The notes under the pieces: generated by a model
Seen by the model: only the letters and a program-made list of their open reading frames with translations
Told to the model about the DNA's origin: nothing
Database searches by the model: none
Part shown: positions 25,458-34,006 of the stretch, in pieces
Numbering within the stretch: position 1 is the stretch's first letter
How the letters are laid out: each line of letters starts with the position of its first letter
Assembly (NCBI GenBank): GCA_003212395.1
Contig: QCPU01000014.1
Location: 1 to 34,058 of the forward strand
DNA from: Prochlorococcus sp. AG-442-B03
GTDB taxonomy: Bacteria > Cyanobacteriota > Cyanobacteriia > PCC-6307 > Cyanobiaceae
Direction of reading: 5' to 3'
Length of the DNA stretch: 34,058 nt
Made by a program: the position numbers and the translations under genes

Positions 25458-26753
25458 CTAGATACCTAACTTCTCCCATATTACACTTAAATTATTGAGA
25501 TGAATTGAAGGATTAAAACATTCTTCTAAGTCACTTTGATCAATAAAATCCTTTATTTCATTATCTCTTTCTATATTTTGTTTGAAGTTCCCATTTTCGG
25601 TATTCCATGCATGATGCGCATTTTTTTGTACTAAGCTATAAGCTTTTTCTCTAGACAACCCTTTCTCTACGAGCAAAAGTAAAACTTTCTGACTAAAGAT
25701 GACACCACCATATATATTTAAATTTTTGAGCATATTTTTTGGATAAACTTCCAAATTGCATACTATATCTTTCATTTCCCTAAGCATAAAATGCAAACAG
25801 ATTGATACGTCAGGTAACATGATACGTTCATTTGAACTATGGCTTATATCTCTTTCGTGCCAAAGTGGAACATTTTCCAGTGCTGTTAAGACGTAACTCC
25901 TCAAAATTCTCGCTAAACCGCTTACTCTTTCACTTCGAATAGGATTTCTTTTATGAGGCATTGCAGAACTTCCTTTTTGCCCTTTTGTAAAGCCCTCCTC
26001 AACTTCTAAAACATCAGTTCTTTGTAAATTTCTTATTTCAGTTGCGAATCTATCAAGAGAAGCGCCAACTAGTGCAATAGTTTGAACATATTCTGCATGC
26101 CTGTCTCTCGATATGACCTGCGTACTTGCTGTATCTGGCTTTAAGCCAAGTAAATCACAAGTTATTTGTTCTACTTTGGGATTCGTAATAGCGTAAGTTC
26201 CCATTGCACCACTTATTTGTCCAATAGCTACAGATTCTTTCAGTGTTAATAATCTTTTTTTGTTCCTTATTATTTCTGCTAACCATCCAGCAAGTTTAAA
26301 ACCGAAGGAAATTGGCTCCCCATGAATTGCATGAGATCTGCCAATCATTAAGGTATTTTTATGCTTCCTTGCCAGTAATCTGACTTCATTTTCTAGGTTC
26401 TCAATTTCTTTTAATAACAATTCGCAAGAATCTTTTAACTGAAGAGATAAGCCAGTATCAAGTACATCACTACTGGTCATGCCAACATGTATATATCTTC
26501 CAGAATCTCCTACAAATTCATTAACGCTTGTAAGAAATGCTATGACATCATGTTTAACTTCTTTCTCAATTTCTGTAATTCTAGATTCATCAAACTTTGC
26601 ATTTGAACGTATCTCTTTCATGGCATTCTCAGGAATTTTTCCCAGGGAAAAATTTGCTTCACATGCAGCTATTTCAACCTTAAGCCAACTCTGGAATTTT
26701 GCGCTATCAGTCCAGATTTTCCCCATTTCGGGTAATGTGTAACGCTCGATCAC
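25458..26753 (-). CDS. purB: Adenylosuccinate lyase
   Basis: 431 residues, normal for the short bacterial PurB. It cleaves SAICAR and adenylosuccinate, releasing fumarate, in purine synthesis. Motifs: MIERYTLPEMGKIWTD at the N terminus; YIHVGMTSSDVLDT; GRSHAIHGEPISFGFKLAGW, with the catalytic-region histidine; and the signature GSSAMPHKRNP at 261-271. First gene of the purB-fumC pair on the - strand, diverging from the tlyA region across 290 bases. Confidence 0.97.
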   Translation of the reverse strand: MIERYTLPEMGKIWTDSAKFQSWLKVEIAACEANFSLGKIPENAMKEIRSNAKFDESRITEIEKEVKHDVIAFLTSVNEFVGDSGRYIHVGMTSSDVLDTGLSLQLKDSCELLLKEIENLENEVRLLARKHKNTLMIGRSHAIHGEPISFGFKLAGWLAEIIRNKKRLLTLKESVAIGQISGAMGTYAITNPKVEQITCDLLGLKPDTASTQVISRDRHAEYVQTIALVGASLDRFATEIRNLQRTDVLEVEEGFTKGQKGSSAMPHKRNPIRSERVSGLARILRSYVLTALENVPLWHERDISHSSNERIMLPDVSICLHFMLREMKDIVCNLEVYPKNMLKNLNIYGGVIFSQKVLLLLVEKGLSREKAYSLVQKNAHHAWNTENGNFKQNIERDNEIKDFIDQSDLEECFNPSIHLNNLSVIWEKLGI

Positions 26754-26818
26754 AATTTTTATTAATCATCAATTTAAACTTTATAACCAAAATCGAATTA
26801 TTGCTCTATACCTTAAAG

Positions 26819-26896
26819 ATGTACTTGCCATTGAACATATTTGCCTGGCTATTATTTTCTTATGTAACATTTTTCTGTCTAATTAAGAAAGCTTAA
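26819..26896 (+). CDS. Candidate micro-ORF, 25-residue hydrophobic peptide
   Basis: An ATG-initiated frame in the 290-base gap between purB (-) and tlyA (+). It reads MYLPLNIFAWLLFSYVTFFCLIKKA: one transmembrane-length hydrophobic segment with a basic end, similar in size to tiny thylakoid subunits such as PetL/PetN/PsbX-type proteins, none of which it matches in sequence. The open frame extends upstream beyond 26819. The ribosome site is weak. In DNA this AT-rich, chance frames are hydrophobic, so the case rests on conservation that cannot be tested here. Confidence 0.25.
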   Translation: MYLPLNIFAWLLFSYVTFFCLIKKA

Positions 26897-27043
26897 ATAT
26901 AAAAATGTTTGCATTTATTCCTTTATTTCTTTCATTAACAATGGGTAATTTTTTAGTTAGTATTTAAAATTGGAAGGTATTAAAGAATTTGGATCTTAAT
27001 CTTATAGAAGTTCATTATTCAGTCTTTTTTTATTGATTAATAT

Positions 27044-27856
27044 ATGATTAAAAAAAGTAGATTAGATCTTTATCTTCTAAATAAAGGTTTATGTGAAACT
27101 CGTCAAAAAGCCCAAGGTTTAATTCTTGCGGGTAAAGTTAGAGATATCAATGGAAAAGTATTGGATAAACCTGGACAACAAGTATTAATTGGATCTGAGT
27201 TTTTTATTGATTCCGCGCCTATGTTCGTATCAAGGGGCGGCGAAAAATTATTGGAGGCATTTAAAAAACTTGAAATTAAAGTAAAAGACAAAATATGTAT
27301 TGACGCAGGAATCTCTACAGGGGGATTTACTGATTGCTTATTGCAACAAGGCGCAAAGTTAGTTTATGGGATAGATGTTGGTTATGGACAAACTGCATGG
27401 AAGATTAGAAATAACCCAAAAGTTATACTTTTTGAACGAACTAATATTCGATATTTAAAAACTAATGATCTTTTATCTAGAAGTAATGAATTACCAAATT
27501 TTGTTGTTGCTGATTTGTCTTTTATTTCATTAAAGTTAGTTTTTAAATCTATTGGTAATTTATTAGAAGGTGATTGCATTGAGGGAATATTTTTAATTAA
27601 ACCCCAATTTGAGGTAGGAAAAGATAAAGTCAGTAAAGGTGGTGTTGTTCGCAATCCTAAATTCCATACTGAGGCTATAGAGTCTGTTATCTATGCTGCT
27701 AAGAATTTCCAATGGAATATAAAGAATTTGATAGCTTCTCCTCTGGTAGGCCCTGCTGGGAATCATGAATATCTAGCTTGGATGACCTTAGGAAGTCAAT
27801 CAAATAAAAGTATTAATAGTGAATATATACAAAATTTAGTAAAAGAAACTCTTTGA
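27044..27856 (+). CDS. tlyA: TlyA-family rRNA 2'-O-methyltransferase
   Basis: 270 residues: an N-terminal S4 RNA-binding domain (about 5-65; RLDLYLLNKGLCETRQKAQGLI) joined to an FtsJ-like Rossmann methyltransferase. The family SAM motif reads DAGISTGGFTDCLLQQGA, where many members have DVGASTGGF. The K-D-K-E tetrad of FtsJ-type 2'-O-methylation can be read at RGGEKLLEAF, VADLSFISL, LIKPQFEVG and GNHEYLAW. In mycobacteria TlyA methylates 16S C1409 and 23S C1920; the same targets are inferred. It stops one base before the glnB stop on the other strand. Confidence 0.92.
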   Translation: MIKKSRLDLYLLNKGLCETRQKAQGLILAGKVRDINGKVLDKPGQQVLIGSEFFIDSAPMFVSRGGEKLLEAFKKLEIKVKDKICIDAGISTGGFTDCLLQQGAKLVYGIDVGYGQTAWKIRNNPKVILFERTNIRYLKTNDLLSRSNELPNFVVADLSFISLKLVFKSIGNLLEGDCIEGIFLIKPQFEVGKDKVSKGGVVRNPKFHTEAIESVIYAAKNFQWNIKNLIASPLVGPAGNHEYLAWMTLGSQSNKSINSEYIQNLVKETL

Positions 27857-27857
27857 A

Positions 27858-28220
<363 letters not shown>

Positions 28221-28466
28221 TTAATTGTTTTTTGGGAAAACATCCAACATTGAAATATCAGAAAAACATTCAACATTAAGGCCTGCGTTCTTGGCGTCTT
28301 CAATTAATAGTTGGGAATTTTCTTCAGAAATTATTACTGTACTATTTGACAACGCTTCCCACTGATCATTTTCAAAGTGTGTTTGAAGCCATAACATTCC
28401 AATTGCAGTTTTTGGTTGAAGGGATTTATTTAAGTTGTTATCGATAGTTGTCAAACAAATGTCCAT
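28221..28466 (-). CDS. Small conserved-type protein of unknown function upstream of glnB
   Basis: 81 residues; not recognised. It begins MDICLTTIDNNLN and contains IGMLWLQTHFENDQWEAL, then two predicted alternating strand-helix units (STVIISEENSQLLIEDAKNAGLNVE) and a hydrophilic end. There is no signal peptide, membrane segment or metal motif; it should be a small soluble alpha/beta protein. Codon and base use match its neighbours. The 24-base spacing to glnB suggests co-transcription and a possible link to nitrogen status, which is inference only. Confidence 0.75.
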   Translation of the reverse strand: MDICLTTIDNNLNKSLQPKTAIGMLWLQTHFENDQWEALSNSTVIISEENSQLLIEDAKNAGLNVECFSDISMLDVFPKNN

Positions 28467-28518
28467 TAATTTTTCATTGAACTAAACACATATAAACCTT
28501 TTGGCGGACATTATGAAT

Positions 28519-28532
28519 GTTACTATTGATAC
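28519..28532 (-). promoter_or_regulatory. NtcA-like site upstream of the glnB unit
   Basis: On the - strand this reads GTATCAATAGTAAC, i.e. GTA-N8-AAC, one mismatch from the NtcA consensus GTAN8TAC. A TTATAT box at 28495-28490 lies 23 bases downstream, the usual distance between an NtcA site and the -10 box of class II activated promoters. The predicted start of transcription is about 28484, about 18 bases before the ATG of the 81-residue gene. Position and target fit nitrogen control of glnB, but a one-mismatch 14-mer can arise by chance. Confidence 0.5.
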
Positions 28533-28553
28533 AAAAATTAGATTTAACATCTT

Positions 28554-28582
28554 TTGACTTAGTCAATTGTAATACTTAGATT
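28554..28582 (+). promoter_or_regulatory. Candidate sigma70 promoter of queF, with a palindromic -35
   Basis: TTGACT at 28554-28559, 17 bases, then TAGATT at 28577-28582 gives a reasonable housekeeping promoter for queF, with about 67 bases of leader. The -35 is part of a perfect inverted repeat, TTGACT-T-AGTCAA (28554-28566), so a dimeric regulator could block it. No riboswitch such as preQ1 is visible in the leader. Confidence 0.45.
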
Positions 28583-28655
28583 TGTTGATACTTTTGCGAA
28601 TTTTTATCTTTATATATAGTTTTTATATAGGTTTAGTAAAAAAGTTCTACTAAAA

Positions 28656-29066
28656 ATGAGTACAGCTAAATTAGAAGATTCGACTCAAAGACCGCTATAT
28701 GGTGAAAGAATTATTGAAGAATCAAAAATAATTTGTTTCGATAATCCAAATAAGAAAAGAATTTATGAAATTTCTATTCAGTTACCTGAATTTACATGTA
28801 AGTGCCCCTTTTCTGGTTATCCAGATTTTGCAAAGCTAAATATTATTTATCAACCTAATTTGAAAGTCTATGAGTTGAAGTCTTTAAAGCTTTATATTAA
28901 TAATTTTAGGGATATAAAAATATCACATGAGGAAGTTGTGAATAGAATTATGGATGATTTAGTGAATGAAGGTTCACCTCACTGGATACATTTAAATGCT
29001 GCATTTAACCCGAGAGGGAATGTTTCTATGCAGTTAGATATTTTTAGTGGGCAGAAAAGAAATTAA
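28656..29066 (+). CDS. queF: 7-cyano-7-deazaguanine (preQ0) reductase
   Basis: 136 residues, the single-domain type I QueF. It reduces preQ0 to preQ1 with NADPH for queuosine in tRNA. The catalytic pair is visible: C50 (FTCKCPFSG) and D57 (YPDFAK). The family-defining motif is ELKSLKLY at 73-80, matching E(S/L)K(S/A)hK(L/Y)(Y/F/W). The C-terminal [19 protein letters not shown] is also typical. It is a single gene diverging from the glnB unit; its stop overlaps the ccs1 stop by 4 bases on the other strand. Confidence 0.96.
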   Translation: MSTAKLEDSTQRPLYGERIIEESKIICFDNPNKKRIYEISIQLPEFTCKCPFSGYPDFAKLNIIYQPNLKVYELKSLKLYINNFRDIKISHEEVVNRIMDDLVNEGSPHWIHLNAAFNPRGNVSMQLDIFSGQKRN

Positions 29067-30349
29067 AAATTTTTTATTTCGTCTGATAATTTTAAAAATT
29101 CTTTTTTAAAACCAACTAGATTTTTATTACTAAGGCCTCCAATAGATAACTTTTGTGATTCTTTATTTACCAGAATCCATAATTGGTTAGTTGGTATAAG
29201 ACTTATTATTGTTCCAAAAATTATTAAGATAAAAGAAAAGTAAATAAATGGTATGGAAGGATCATTTTTAATTATTAATCCACTGCTGGGGATTATTTTT
29301 TTCAGAGATACTTTTGAAGAGTTAACTTCTAAAGGATCGTCATTGATATAAAGATTATTCCCTGAAAAATTTTCTATATTCGAAATTTTAAGTGGACCAT
29401 TTTCATTATCTATTGTTAAAAGGAAATTTTTTTTAGTCTCAGATCCTAATTCAACTAAAATTCCCCAAACTTGATTACCGATTTCTGGAATCTCCTTTAA
29501 TTGTAATTGATAAAGGATATTATCTATTTCTAAAACAACATTTGATATTGCCCAATCTGCTTGATAAATAGTTAATCCTTTAAACCTGATTGGGTGATTA
29601 ACTTTGGTTGTTTTTATTTCATTTAAATTTAGATCTTCAGAAGAAAAATTTAATTTTGAAATAAACTGTTTCGGCAAACCATCACTTTCACGTTCTATGG
29701 AAAAATCGACTAGTTTTACATTGGCTTTTGAGTTTGTGCCCTCATTAACAAGATCTAAAGTTTCTCCGGTCAGTAAATATTGTTCTTTTGATTGACTTGT
29801 AAAACTTCCATATGCTGAACCTATTAGTAAGACTATTAATCCGATATGTACAACTAAAGGACCAATTTTTCCTATTAACCCCTTTCTTGCAGAAATATGA
29901 CTACTAAATTTATATGTTTTCCATCCTTTTTTTTTAAGTAATAAATCTAATTTTGATATATGTTCTCCATCTTGATTGATTGGATGACTTGTAGTTAGTT
30001 GCAGTTTGCTAAATTTTTTTTCGCTCTTATATTCAATCCATTTTAATGAAGCTTTTAATGAAGGAATTTGCCTCCTGAAACTACAAGCTGCCAGAGAAAT
30101 GCAAAGAAGAATTAATGTAAATAAAAACCAAAAGCTTGTATATATATGATCCAATTGAAGTTTTAAGACTTTTTCTCCATCTAAAAATCCAAAAATAGGA
30201 GCTCTATCGAAATTATCAATATAGAATTTATTATTACTACCTTGCGGTATAAAAGTACCTATTCCACTGGCAATAGCAATGAAGATTATCAGCGATATTG
30301 CGAATCTTAAACTTGATATTTTTAAAATTAGTTTCTTAAAAATAATCAT
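29063..30349 (-). CDS. ccs1: Cytochrome c biogenesis protein Ccs1 (ResB-like)
   Basis: 428 residues. Ccs1 with CcsA forms the System II haem-delivery and ligation complex for c-type cytochromes such as cytochrome f. Predicted membrane segments: about 14-34, 70-90, about 165-185 ([18 protein letters not shown], with the conserved His of ResB proteins) and near the C terminus ([19 protein letters not shown]). A large lumenal domain lies between segments three and four. The start ATG abuts the ccdA stop, so the two are co-transcribed. ccsA is not in the window. Gene name also written ccsB in some annotations. Confidence 0.93.
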   Translation of the reverse strand: MIIFKKLILKISSLRFAISLIIFIAIASGIGTFIPQGSNNKFYIDNFDRAPIFGFLDGEKVLKLQLDHIYTSFWFLFTLILLCISLAACSFRRQIPSLKASLKWIEYKSEKKFSKLQLTTSHPINQDGEHISKLDLLLKKKGWKTYKFSSHISARKGLIGKIGPLVVHIGLIVLLIGSAYGSFTSQSKEQYLLTGETLDLVNEGTNSKANVKLVDFSIERESDGLPKQFISKLNFSSEDLNLNEIKTTKVNHPIRFKGLTIYQADWAISNVVLEIDNILYQLQLKEIPEIGNQVWGILVELGSETKKNFLLTIDNENGPLKISNIENFSGNNLYINDDPLEVNSSKVSLKKIIPSSGLIIKNDPSIPFIYFSFILIIFGTIISLIPTNQLWILVNKESQKLSIGGLSNKNLVGFKKEFLKLSDEIKNF

Positions 30350-31006
30350 TTAAATCCAATTGGAAAATAAATTTAATAACCCTAGGGAAACTAAAAATAT
30401 CCCACTTAAAGTAGGAATTATTTGACTAAATTTTCTAAGAGCTAAAAATTGCTTTAAGTTTTCTGCAGTAGCTCCTGCAATGATTAATGGGGTTACTTGG
30501 CCTATCCCAAAGAAAAATAAAAAAATAATAGATATTATTGGGTTTTTAGCTTGCGATACCCAAGCCAAAAGAGTTGCTAAAACTGGAGTAATGCAAGGTG
30601 AAGAAGCTAGTCCAAAAGTAGTCCCTATGGCAAAAGGCGCTATAAATTTTGGTATTTTATCTTCAATTATTTTTATATCAGGTCCATTCGGAAACTGAAA
30701 CTTTAGAATTCCTAATAAATTTAAGCCCATTATTATTGCTATTAGGGCAACAAATGAAGTGTAATAAGATGGAATTTGCCCATATATTTTACCTAAGAAT
30801 CCACTCGCAGCCCCCAGTGCAACAAGCGAAAAAACTACTCCTCCTGAAAAACTAATAAGTTTAAATTTATTTTTCTCTGTTCCCCCTATATAAGCAATTG
30901 TCACTGGAAGTAATGATAATGAACATGGCCCAAGACTTGTTAAAAGTCCTGCGCTGAAAACCAAAAATATAGTAAATGGACCAGGACTATTAAGACCATT
31001 CTGCAT
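30350..31006 (-). CDS. ccdA: Thiol-disulfide transporter CcdA
   Basis: 218 residues from ATG 31006. CcdA moves electrons across the thylakoid membrane to keep apocytochrome c thiols reduced for haem attachment. The two redox cysteines are C28 (LTSLGPCSLSLLPVT) and C138 (LASSPCITPVLATLL), each at the head of a membrane helix; about six helices are predicted. The in-frame sequence before this ATG (AIESFNLAISELSQKGNLL, back to a stop at 31066-31064) looks coding, so the true start may be an unusual codon upstream, such as ATC at 31060. The stop abuts ccs1. Lies 82 bases after ftsW. Confidence 0.93.
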   Translation of the reverse strand: MQNGLNSPGPFTIFLVFSAGLLTSLGPCSLSLLPVTIAYIGGTEKNKFKLISFSGGVVFSLVALGAASGFLGKIYGQIPSYYTSFVALIAIIMGLNLLGILKFQFPNGPDIKIIEDKIPKFIAPFAIGTTFGLASSPCITPVLATLLAWVSQAKNPIISIIFLFFFGIGQVTPLIIAGATAENLKQFLALRKFSQIIPTLSGIFLVSLGLLNLFSNWI

Positions 31007-31088
31007 AAGCAGATTACCCTTTTGAGATAATTCTGAAATAGCTAAATTAAATGATTCGATAGCTTAAATTTAATCCTTTAAATTCTAA

Positions 31089-32324
31089 CTAATTAAGAGT
31101 CTTTCGTGTACTAATCATACCAATGAATCCTGTTGACTCTAATGAACATCTAACTAACATCCCTGCAATAAAAAAAGACGCTATTAGTGAATTGCCACCA
31201 TAACTAATGAAAGGTAGTGGTAACCCTGTAGTAGGCATTGAACCTGTTGCTACAGCAATATGCATTATTGATTGACCTGTCAACAACACACCACATCCGA
31301 TAGCAACTAATTTTGTATAGTTGTTCCTGCATTTAAGACTAATTCTTAGGCTTATATAAGAAAATGCTGCTAAAAATCCTAAGAATAAAGTACACCCCAA
31401 TAAACCAAATTCTTCCGCAAAAATGGCAAAAATAAAATCTGTATACATGAACGGCAGATACTGTAATTTTTGTATCGACAGTCCAAAACCTTGGCCAAAT
31501 AGACCGCCTGAACCTATAGCTAATAAACTTTGAACCAATTGAAATCCATTTTCTTGTTGATCTTTCCAAGGATTTATAAATGAAGTAACTCTAAGTTTTT
31601 GATATTGGTTATTATGGATGCTAATACATCCAGTAATTAATCCTATTGAAGCAAATGAGCAAAGAGAGCTAAGTTTTACACCTCCACACAAACCCATTAC
31701 CCAAAGAAGAATTCCAGTTAATGATGCAGTACTTAAATTAGGCTGTTTAAGTATTAATAAAATCAATAGACCAAAGGATATTATTGAAATTAATTTTTTA
31801 TCATTCTTTACTAGATTCCAATGTGCGAAAAGATTAGAAGCTTCTAGAATTAGAAAAGGTTTAATTAATTCAGATGGCTGCAGACGTAAATTGCCAAGCA
31901 CTAGCCATCTTGAAGATCCATTAACTGTAATTCCAGTATAATTGGTAAGGAAAATCAAAAAGAATAAAATATAAAAAATAATTCTTGAAAACTTTAAAAG
32001 ATTTCTAATGTTTGTATTAAGAACGAAATAAAAAAGACCAATTCCCGGAATTGTCCAAATAATTTGTTTTTTTAAGAAGTAAGCCCAATTTCCCATTTCC
32101 CTACTAGCCACCCACCAACTTGATGACCCTAGTATGCATATTCCTAATATTGACCAAATTCCAATGAGGACAATGAGGATTTTTGCCTCATAAGGCCATA
32201 TTGTCCAAGGTAAGGGAAATATAGACTCTGTTAAATTGCTTAAATTTTTTTTGTAATTAGAACTAAAGGTTTTTTTTCTTTTAGAAATTCTTTTATATTT
32301 TATTTTTTCTTGACTTATCTCCAA
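31089..32324 (-). CDS. ftsW: FtsW/RodA/SpoVE family SEDS protein (FtsW)
   Basis: 411 residues with about ten membrane helices after a basic cytoplasmic start of about 45 residues. SEDS proteins polymerise glycan strands of peptidoglycan with a class B PBP. Motifs: NGSSRWLVLGNLRLQPSELIKP (135-156), FINPWKDQQENGFQLVQSLLAIGSGGLFGQGFG, the conserved block YTDFIFAIFAEEFGLLG around D296, and GLPLPFISYGGNS near the C terminus. FtsW is preferred over RodA because of overall length and the final block, but the distinction is by general resemblance. It diverges from the ATP synthase operon across 267 bases and may lead the ftsW-ccdA-ccs1 run. Confidence 0.88.
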   Translation of the reverse strand: MEISQEKIKYKRISKRKKTFSSNYKKNLSNLTESIFPLPWTIWPYEAKILIVLIGIWSILGICILGSSSWWVASREMGNWAYFLKKQIIWTIPGIGLFYFVLNTNIRNLLKFSRIIFYILFFLIFLTNYTGITVNGSSRWLVLGNLRLQPSELIKPFLILEASNLFAHWNLVKNDKKLISIISFGLLILLILKQPNLSTASLTGILLWVMGLCGGVKLSSLCSFASIGLITGCISIHNNQYQKLRVTSFINPWKDQQENGFQLVQSLLAIGSGGLFGQGFGLSIQKLQYLPFMYTDFIFAIFAEEFGLLGCTLFLGFLAAFSYISLRISLKCRNNYTKLVAIGCGVLLTGQSIMHIAVATGSMPTTGLPLPFISYGGNSLIASFFIAGMLVRCSLESTGFIGMISTRKTLN

Positions 32325-32552
32325 TTTTTTAGATGTATATGTACTATTGAGACGCTTAATCGAGATTTTGCCAAGTCTTTTATTAACGTTTTAAAGTGTT
32401 AAAGCAATTAAAAAGATGACTTTTCATAAATTTTATTTTTGAACAATAAAGTAAAAAATGGTCTACAGATTCATCATAAATCTTAAGAATTAATTTTTTA
32501 TAGAAAAAAACTAGCTAAAAGGCACCTCTCCGTGATAGATTCCGTGAGTTTA

Positions 32553-32558
32553 TATACT
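32553..32558 (+). promoter_or_regulatory. Candidate -10 box of the ATP synthase operon
   Basis: TATACT matches five of six consensus positions and lies 33 bases before the atpI ATG (predicted leader about 27 bases). No TTGACA-like -35 lies 17 bases upstream. Instead a direct repeat TCCGTGA occurs at 32529-32535 and 32541-32547, 12 bases apart, where an activator could bind. Confidence 0.4.
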
Positions 32559-32591
32559 TACTTCAAACCATTCAGAGAGGGTTTCTAAACT

Positions 32592-33068
32592 ATGTTCACA
32601 TCAGTGGACTCAAATAGAAAAAAACTTGAGCATCCTTCTAATGAGAATGTTCAATTTCCTCAATCCCTGAATAATTCGATCATCAAAGAAAGTAAATCTG
32701 GCATTGCCAACCAAATAAATAATTTGCTTTCTCAAAATGATGAATACACAAAATTGCAATTAACAATTTTTGGAATTACTTTTATTTTTTCTATTTTATT
32801 AGCATCAATAACTGGAATTTTTTTAGGGTTTACTTTTGGTTTTAGTATTTTTATAGGTGCAATTGCCGGCATTTTTTACCTACGTTTGCTTGCCAAAAGC
32901 ATAGGCAAACTTGGTAAAGAATCATCAGGTGTATCAAAATTGCAACTATTAGTTCCAGTTTGCCTCTTTATTTTTGCGAGCAAGCTAGGATCATTGGATA
33001 TTTTTCCTGCAATGATAGGTTTTTTCATTTATAAGCCTTCACTCATTCTTTATTTTTCACGTTCTTAA
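32592..33068 (+). CDS. atpI: ATP synthase protein I
   Basis: 158 residues. First gene of the cyanobacterial ATP synthase operon. A polar N-terminal part of about 50 residues (FTSVDSNRKKLEHPSNENVQ) precedes four hydrophobic segments: about 57-75, 77-95, about 115-130 and about 135-152. AtpI homologues help assemble the c-ring and are not in the mature enzyme. The length and its location directly ahead of subunit a support the call, since AtpI is poorly conserved. atpB follows after 48 bases. Confidence 0.9.
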   Translation: MFTSVDSNRKKLEHPSNENVQFPQSLNNSIIKESKSGIANQINNLLSQNDEYTKLQLTIFGITFIFSILLASITGIFLGFTFGFSIFIGAIAGIFYLRLLAKSIGKLGKESSGVSKLQLLVPVCLFIFASKLGSLDIFPAMIGFFIYKPSLILYFSRS

Positions 33069-33116
33069 GTAAATTTCTTTTATTCAAAAATTTACTAATC
33101 TTTTACTCAAAATCAA

Positions 33117-33842
33117 ATGTTCTTTAATTCCTTGCTAACAAATTTTGCAGCATTAGAAGTTGGTCAACATCTTTATTGGCAAATTGGAAATATCAGACTT
33201 CATGGGCAGGTATTTTTGACATCTTGGATTTTATTAGGTGCGTTATTAGTTTTTATTTCTTTAGGAACTAAAAAAATGGAAAATGATCCTAAAGGCCTTC
33301 AAAATTTGCTTGAGTTTCTTTGGGATTACATTAGAGATCTTGCTAGGACTCAAATAGGAGAAAAAGTTTATAGAGATTGGATGCCATTTATAGGTACTTT
33401 ATTTTTATTCGTCTTTGTTAGTAATTGGGGAGGAGCTTTAATTCCTTGGAGATTGATTAAGTTACCAAGCGGAGAGTTGGGAGCACCTACTGCAGATATC
33501 AATACAACAATAGCCTTGGCTTTATTGGTTTCACTTTCTTATTTCTATGCAGGTTTAAGCAATAAGGGTTGGAGATACTTCGAATACTATGTTCACCCAA
33601 CTCCGATTATGCTTCCTTTCAAAATTCTAGAGGACTTTACGAAACCTTTATCACTCTCTTTCAGGCTATTTGGAAATATTTTGGCTGATGAACTTGTTGT
33701 TGGAGTTCTAGTCTTTTTAGTTCCGCTAATTCTCCCAATACCTGTTATGTTCCTAGGATTATTCACTAGTGCAATTCAGGCATTGATTTTCGCAACTTTA
33801 GCGGCCTACTACATTGGAGAAGCTGTTGAAGAACATCATTAG
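33117..33842 (+). CDS. atpB: ATP synthase F0 subunit a
   Basis: 241 residues, cyanobacterial length. It forms the proton path next to the c-ring in the thylakoid membrane. The essential arginine is R183 in [19 protein letters not shown], with the family motif [12 protein letters not shown] intact. Five or more membrane helices can be drawn; other conserved blocks are [20 protein letters not shown] and [12 protein letters not shown], and the C terminus is [17 protein letters not shown]. Second gene of the operon. The 164-base gap to subunit c contains a strong hairpin. Confidence 0.98.
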   Translation: MFFNSLLTNFAALEVGQHLYWQIGNIRLHGQVFLTSWILLGALLVFISLGTKKMENDPKGLQNLLEFLWDYIRDLARTQIGEKVYRDWMPFIGTLFLFVFVSNWGGALIPWRLIKLPSGELGAPTADINTTIALALLVSLSYFYAGLSNKGWRYFEYYVHPTPIMLPFKILEDFTKPLSLSFRLFGNILADELVVGVLVFLVPLILPIPVMFLGLFTSAIQALIFATLAAYYIGEAVEEHH

Positions 33843-33909
33843 CTGTCCTCTAATACATTCAGACGCTTTTACAAAGGGTCTGTAATCTGGCAAAATATCT
33901 AATCGCGTA

Positions 33910-33928
33910 GGTCTGAAAATATCAGACC
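33910..33928 (+). other. Intercistronic hairpin between atpB and the subunit c gene
   Basis: GGTCTGA at 33910-33916 pairs with TCAGACC at 33922-33928 around a 5-base loop, a perfect 7-base-pair stem. A second copy of the 5' arm, GGGTCTG at 33876-33882, can pair instead with CAGACCC at 33923-33929. There is no clean T-run after the stem, so it is not a normal terminator. It sits 81 bases before the subunit c start, where mRNA processing or protection could raise subunit c yield. Role inferred. Confidence 0.65.
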
Positions 33929-34006
33929 CATTCTTTAAAAAAAGGATGTCCAAGCGTGTATGACAACAAAGATTATCACAAGTATTAAGCTCTTTATTTC
34001 AAAATT

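Noticed and set aside
29060..29080. A/T inverted repeat at the queF/ccs1 junction as a terminator
   Set aside because: It contains only A-T pairs and overlaps both stops; too weak to call.
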